A DNA stretch of 64,000 nucleotides from Vespa crabro. Taxonomy: Eukaryota; Arthropoda; Insecta; Hymenoptera; Vespidae. The stretch spans positions 5,720,501 through 5,784,500 of the forward strand of contig NW_025813595.1 of the NCBI RefSeq assembly GCF_910589235.1, in the 5' to 3' direction. The notes beneath the pieces are model-generated. The model made no database searches and was not told the DNA's origin. It saw only the letters and a list, made by a program, of their open reading frames with translations. How positions within the stretch are numbered: the first letter of the stretch is position 1; each line of letters opens with the position of its first letter. A program made the translations under genes and the position numbers. This document shows, one piece after another, positions 56,304 to 64,000 of this stretch.

Positions 56304-56327
56304 ATTGGATATATATATATATCCAAT
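56304..56327. repeat. 24-bp perfect palindrome at the 5' edge of copy B
   Basis: ATTGGAT, ten bases of alternating AT, then ATCCAAT form a perfect inverted repeat that equals its own reverse complement. It lies about 10 bp beyond the last base alignable to copy A and before normal array resumes. It matches neither the element nor the array. Confidence 0.85.
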
Positions 56328-59300
56328 ATAATATAAATACGATAATAACATTAATAATAATGATAATAATATCGTAGGTAAGGATAATAACGATAATAAC
56401 GATAATAATAATAACAATAATAACGACAAAAACGATTATAAAGATATTAATGATAATTGCAATAATATTAATAATAACAATAAAAATAATAACGATAGGA
56501 AAGGTAAGAATAATTACAATAATAGCGACAAAACCGATAATAAGTTTAATAACCACAATAATTATAACGATTTTATTCGATAGTAATGATATTGTACGGT
56601 AAAAACGATAATAATCATTACAATTAAAACGAAAAGGGCGATAATAATATTAATTGCCAAAACGTTATTGACTATAATAAGAATAATAACGATAATAATA
56701 ATAATTACAATAATAACAATTAGTAAGATAATATTGATAATGACGATAATAACGATAATAACTATAATAACAATAATCGTAACGATAGTAATAATCAGAA
56801 TAATAAGTTTAATAACGATAATAATCACAATAATAATAATGATAACCATAATCACGATTATAAAAATAATTATGATAAGCAAGATTATAATAATTACAAT
56901 AATAACTATAAAACCAATAAGAACGTTAATAACGATAATAATAATGTCAATCATAACAATAATAACAATAATAACGATAAAACGATTATGACGATAATTA
57001 TAGGAATAATAAGAACAATAGTAACAATAATAACAGTAATAACGGTGATAATTGTAATCATCAAAATAATAGTAACGTTAAAAATGAAAATAATTATAAT
57101 AACGGTAATAATAATATTAATAGTAATTACAAAATTAACGAAAATTACGATAATAATAATAGCAATAATAACGATAATAATGATAATCGTAATAGTAAAA
57201 ATAATAATGTTAATAATATCGAAAATAAAGATGATAATAATAACAATAATAACGATAAAAACGACAATAATAATAACAATAATAACGATTAGAACGATAA
57301 TAATAATAATAATAATATCTCTAATTAGGATAATACCGATAAGAACGATAATAAAAATAACAATATAACGTTAATAGCGATAAAAATAAAAATAACAAGA
57401 GCGCTAATAACAATATAACGATTACAATAATAACGTTAAAAACGATAATAAAGATATTAATATCAATATTAACGATAATAGTAACAATAATAACAATAAT
57501 TACGATAATAATAATAACAATATCAACGATAAAACGATAATAATGATAATAATGATAATAAGAGTATTCATAATAACATTAATAAGGATAAGTACGATAA
57601 AAATAAAAACGGTAATAACGATAATAACAGGAAAAAGGATAATAACTGTAATAATAATAACAATAATAACGTTACTAAAGATAATAATAGTAATATTAAT
57701 AACGATAATAAGGAAAATGATGTTATTAATGATAATGAAGATAATAATAATAATAATAACAATAGTAATAATAATAATAATAACGATAATAATGGTAACA
57801 ACCATAATAATGATAATAATGAAAAAATTAATTACGCTAATTAGGATAATAACGATAATAATATAATTAATCATTACGATAATAAAGATATTAATGGAAA
57901 TAATAATAGTAATAGTAACAATAATAACAGTATTAAGGATAATAACGATAATAACGATAACAATAATAACGTTAATAACGATAAATAGTAAATAATAATG
58001 ATAATAACGATAATAAAGGTAATAATAATAATAAAAATAAACATTATATTAATAATAAAAAAACGATAACTACGATAATAACGATAACAATAATAATAAT
58101 AATATTGATCATAAGGCCAATAACAATAAGAACGATAATAATAATAACAATAGTAAAGAAAATAAATATAGTAACGATAACAAAAATAATGATAATAAAG
58201 ATAATAAACATAATAATAGTAAATATAATAACGATAATAGTAATTAAAATAACCGAAATAACGATAATATCGAAAATAGTAATATCAATAATAACGATAA
58301 AAGCGATAATCACGATAATAACGATAATAACGATAATAATAAAAATAATAATAATAATAACAATAGTAGCTATAAAAACAATAATTACGATGATAATATT
58401 AATAATAACGATAATAACGATAATAAAGGTAATAACGATATTAATAATAATGATAATAACTATAGTAGCGATAATAATAACAATAATAACGTTAATAGCG
58501 ATAATATTAACAATAATAACGTTAATATTGATAATAGAAATAACGATAACTACGATAATAATGATAATAACGTTAATAACGGTAGTAATAATAATATTAA
58601 TGGCGGAAATAACAATGATAACGATAATAACTATAATAACGATGACAATAATGAGTATAATAACGAAAATGAAAATAATAATAATAAATATAATAAGGAT
58701 AACAATGATAATATCGATAATAATAATGATAGTAATAATAATAATAAAGTTAGTAATGATAATAAGGATTATAACTATAATAATAATAAGAATAATTAGA
58801 ATAATAATAATAATGACAGGAAGAACGATAAAACGACAATAATAATAACAATAATAACGATAATAGTAATAATAACATTTATAGCGGTAATTACGGTAAT
58901 AACCATAATAACGATTACAATGAAGACAATATCGATAGTAATAATAATATCGAAAATAACAGTAAAATAATAATGATAATAACGTTAGTTGTAATAATAA
59001 TTCTAACTATAATAACGATAATATCGTTTAATAATATTAACAATAATAATTATAATGATTGTAACTGTAATGACGATTACAATAATATCGATAATAATAG
59101 TAATAATAATAACAATAATTACGATAATAACAATAATGACGATATTATTGATAATAATCGTAATATCTATAATAATAAAAATAGTAATAATAATAATATT
59201 ACTAACGATTATAACGATAATATTAATAAAAATTATAACAATAATAATAATAATCATAATAATAACGATAATAACGATAATGACGAATATAATAATAATA

Positions 59301-61531
59301 ATAATAATAACTATAATAGGGTAATAACGATAACATTGATAATTATAATAACATTAATAACGATAATAACGATAATAATAATAATATTAAGTATAATATT
59401 CATAATAACAATAATAGCAATAATAATGATATCAATTCTAATAATATTAACGATAAAGACGATAATAACAATAGTAATAGCAATAATAACAATAATAACG
59501 ATAATAATATCAATAATAATAACAATAATAATGATATTAACGATAATAATGATATTAACGGAAAAAATAATTACGATAATATCGATAATATCTATAATAA
59601 TAATAACAATATTATAGATAATATCGATAATAATAATAATAATAGTAACAATAATAAAGATAATAACGATAATAAAGATAATAACGTTAATAATAATAAT
59701 AATATTAACAACAATAATAGCCATAAAAACGAAAATAACGATAATAATAATAACGACCATGGGTGAAATAATAATTATAATAACAATTTTATCGATAATT
59801 ACGATAATGACTATAACAATAATAACGATAATAACGTTATTAGCGATAATAACGATAATAATAGTAGTAATATTATCAATAATGACGACGATAAAGATAA
59901 TAACATTGATATTAATAACGATAAAACGATATTATTAATAATAATAATAACGAAAAATATTAAAATAAATAAAATAATAATGATAAAAATGAAGATAATA
60001 ACGATATTAACGATAATACCGATAATAACGATAAAAACAATAATTTAGATAATAATAATGACAATAATAATGATAATAACAATAATAACGATAATGAAGA
60101 TAATAAAGATAAAGATAACAACGATAAAAAGGATAAGGACGATTATAACTATAATAATAAAGACGATAAAAGCGATAATAGCATTAATAACAATATTCAT
60201 AATAATCATAATATTAATAATCACGATGCTATTAATTATAATAATAATGATAATATCGATAATAATGATACTAACGATAATAGCTATAATAATGACAATA
60301 ATAACGATGATGACGATAATAACAACAATATTATGGGTTATAACGATAATAACGATAATAATAATAACGATTATAAGGATAATAGTAATAATAATAATAA
60401 CGATAATATCGATAATAACGAGAATAACAATAATAATAATAATGATAGTAACGATAATAAGCATAAAAATAATAATAATAATAAAGTTATTAACGATATT
60501 AACGGCAATAATGATAATACTAATTACAATAATGACGAAAATTACAATAATTATAATTACAATAACATCGATAATGACGATAATAACGATAACAATAATA
60601 ACGTTTATAACAATAGTATCGATAATATTATAACAAATATAACAATAAGAACGATAATAATAATTATAATAATAACAAATAATAACGAACATAAGCATAA
60701 TAACGATAATAATTATAACAATAATAATGATAATAACGACAATAATGGGAATAATAATAACATTAATAACGATAAAACGATAGTAACGATAATAAAAATA
60801 ACGATAATGACAATGATAATAATATTAATTATAAAGTTAATAACGATAAGTACGATAATAACGATAATATCAATAATAATAATAGAGATAATAAAGTTAA
60901 TATCGATAATAATAATGGCAACAATAACGATAATAACGTAAAAAATAATAATAATAGAAACAACATTTATAACGATAATAACTATAGTAACGATAATAAC
61001 AATAACGATAATGGTGATGATAATAATATAAAAAATAACGATAATAGCGATAATTATGATATTAAGGATTATAATAATTCCGATAATAATGATTATAATA
61101 ATACAGATTATAACGATAATAGTAGAAGTAATAATAACGATAATAACGATATTAACGTTAATATTAATAATAATAATAAAGACAACAACCATATTAACGA
61201 TAATAACGGTAATAATAATAAGTATAATAACGATAATAACTATAATAATGATAATAACGATTATAATAATAACGACAAAAACGATAATAATAAGAATAAT
61301 AATAACGATAATAAAAATAATAAGAACAATAATAATAATAATAGTAATAGAAATAAAGATAATAACGATAAAATCGTTAATAATAAAAACGATATTAAGG
61401 ATAATAACGAAACTATTAATAAAAATAATAACCATAGTAACTATAATAACGACAATAATTTTAATAACAATAACGATAAGAACGATAATATTAATAATAA
61501 TAATAATATTACTAATCATAACAATAATAAT

Positions 61532-61562
<31 letters not shown>

Positions 61563-61784
61563 GTAACGATAATTAGTATAATAATGATAATAATAGTAGT
61601 AATATTAACACGAATAATAAAAATAACGATAATGAAGATAATAACGATAATAATATTAAGATATTAACGACAATAGTAATAATAATAATGACGATTATAA
61701 AGATAATATCGATAATAATAATTAAGATAAAAACGACAATATTAATAATAATAATAACGATAATAACTATAATAAGGCAATAAT

Positions 61785-61828
<44 letters not shown>

Positions 61829-64000
61829 CGATAATAACGATAATAACAATAATAAAAGTATTAATAATAACAATAATAACAATAATAACGATGATAATGT
61901 CATTAAAAATAATAATTACGATATATATTGATAACAATAATAATACTATCAACGATAGTATCGATAATATATAGAAATAATAATAACAATAACAGAGATA
62001 ATACCGATATTAACGACAATAATAATATCACAATAAACGATAATAGTAATAAATATAATAACGATAGTAAAGATAATAACAACAATAATTATAATAATAA
62101 TAAAGATAATAACGTTATTAACGATAATGACTTTAATAACGATAATAACGGTATTTTTGATAACAATAACGATAATAACGATAGTAACGGCAATGACAAT
62201 AATATTAATAAAATTAATAAGGATAATTACGTTAATAACGATAATAGTAATTAATAATATTATGGACAGTAACGAAGATAATATTAATAATAATAACGAT
62301 AATGACAATAATAACGATAAAATAATATTAATAACAACGATAATAACGATGACAACGGTAATATATATAATAATAATATTGTAGATAATAACGATAATAA
62401 CGATAATAGCGATAGTAATAATAATAATCGCCTCAATAAAAATAGCGATAAATGCGACAATAACTATAATAACGAAATCAATAATAAAGATATTAACGAT
62501 AATAATAAAAACGTTAATAATGATAATAATAATAAAAATAATAACGATAATAAGGATAATTACGATTATAATAATAATAATAACAATATAAACATTATTA
62601 ATAATAATAATAGTAATAAAAATAATAACGAAAAGTACGATAAAATATTAACGATAATACCGAAAATAACGGTAATAATAATAATAAAAATAACGATAAA
62701 ACGATAATAACCATAATAATAGTAGTTATAACAGCAATAATAACAATAATAACATTATTATATATAATTATAATAACACTATTAACGATAATAACGATAA
62801 TATTAATAATAATAAAAACAATAATAGCGATAATAAAGATAATAAATGCAATAATAATAATAATAATTCCGACAATAGTAATGTAAATAATAACGAGGAT
62901 AACGATAATAACGATATAAATAATAGCGATAATAACGATAATATCGATAATAAATATAACAATATTAACGTTAATAACGATTATTACGATAATAACGATA
63001 ACAGTAAGAGTAATAATAATATCGATAATATGGTTAATTAAGAAAATAACGGTAATAACGATAATAACTATAATAACTACAATAATAATAATAACAATAA
63101 TGATAATAACGATATTATCAATAATAACAATAATAACGATAATAACGATAATAAGAATAATAACGATAATAATTATAATAATTATACCAATAATAAAAAC
63201 AATAAAAATAATAACGTAATAACGATAATAATAATAAGAATTATGAAGATAATATCGGTAATAACGATAATAACGATAATAATTATAATATTGACAATAA
63301 TAACAATAATAACTATAATAACGATAATAACCGTAATAATGATAATAATGATAATGGCAATAATAATAATAATAATAATAATAATAACGAAAATAACGAT
63401 AATAACGATGATAATAATAATAACATTAAAAATATTGATAATAACAAAAGTAACGATAATAACGATTATGATGAATTAATGATAATAATAATAACAATAA
63501 TATCTATAATAACGGTAATAACGAAATTAATAGTAGGAAAATTAAAGGTAATAACTATAAGGTAATACGGATAATAACATTAAAGATAATGTCGATAAAA
63601 AAGACATAATGATAATAACGATAATAAAAACAATAATAATAAGAAGAATAACGATAATAATCATAATAACAATAATAATAATTATATCGAAAATAGCTAC
63701 AATAATAATAATAATAATAACAACGATAATAGGGTGATAACGATAACATCGGTAATAATAATAATAATTATATCGATAATAACGATAATAACGATAATAA
63801 CGATAATAATAAAAACCATAATAATAATAATAAAATAATAATAATCAAATTAATATCGTTAATATGGTTAATTACGAAGATAACTGTAATAAAAACAATA
63901 TCGGCAAATTTGATAATTAACGATAAATGTGATAATAACGAAATTAACACTAATAACGATAATATTGAAAATAATAATAACGATAATGACAACAAAAGTA
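56328..64000. repeat. Degenerate GATAATAAC triplet array, segment 3
   Basis: The same array, in the same orientation, resumes after copy B and continues past the end of the window. It contains a partner (63840-63935) of the higher-order block at 16195-16290 and a second related block at 63025-63060 (834 bp apart). No gene, tRNA or rRNA is visible. Confidence 0.95.

Noticed and set aside
1..64000. Telomeric TTAGG arrays, CRISPR-like arrays, tRNA or rRNA genes
   Set aside because: I saw no TTAGG array, no constant-repeat/variable-spacer pattern and no cloverleaf or rRNA block. The periodic units are simple-sequence triplets.

Overview
This is a eukaryotic window, most likely from an insect or other arthropod. 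The clue is two remnants of an R1-clade non-LTR retrotransposon, a group best known from arthropods. I cannot place the host to order, and I recognise no host gene, tRNA or rRNA.

Layout. About 55.5 of the 64 kb is one extremely AT-rich, degenerate triplet array. Its commonest unit is the 9-mer GATAATAAC, with AAT, AAC, GAT, AGT, GTT and ATT triplets mixed in. It fills 1-28336, 32737-52230 and 56328-64000 and runs off both ends of the window. It always reads in one orientation. Its long open frames (poly-Asn/Asp, poly-Ile/Thr, poly-Ile/Val, poly-Leu/Ser) are a by-product of the triplet periodicity and are not annotated as genes. Inside the array are pure (AAT)n runs, short tandem duplications and long diverged higher-order repeats. 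The latter can be aligned by constant offsets of 663-689, 812, about 1636, about 11169 and 47645 bp.

Two GC-balanced islands interrupt the array. Copy A (28337-32736) and copy B (52231-56294) are both minus-strand, 5'-truncated copies of the same retrotransposon family. In sense order each carries an ORF1 (gag-like, CCHC knuckles), an ORF2 with apurinic-endonuclease-like, reverse-transcriptase and C-terminal zinc-knuckle parts, a 3' UTR of about 280 bp and a poly(A) tail. Both are dead: stops, frameshifts and lost catalytic residues are spread through ORF1 and ORF2. Copy A keeps an RT reading frame of 412 codons with an intact YADD box. Copy B keeps a 198-codon ORF1 fragment with two good CCHC knuckles and the ATGA overlap of the ORF1 stop with the ORF2 start.

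Most interesting point: both copies have the same orientation relative to the array and join it at the same sequence, GATAA followed by the poly(T) of the tail complement. The R1 clade includes target-specific families, some of them specific for microsatellites. I therefore propose a family that targets this GATAATAAC array. This rests on only two insertions.
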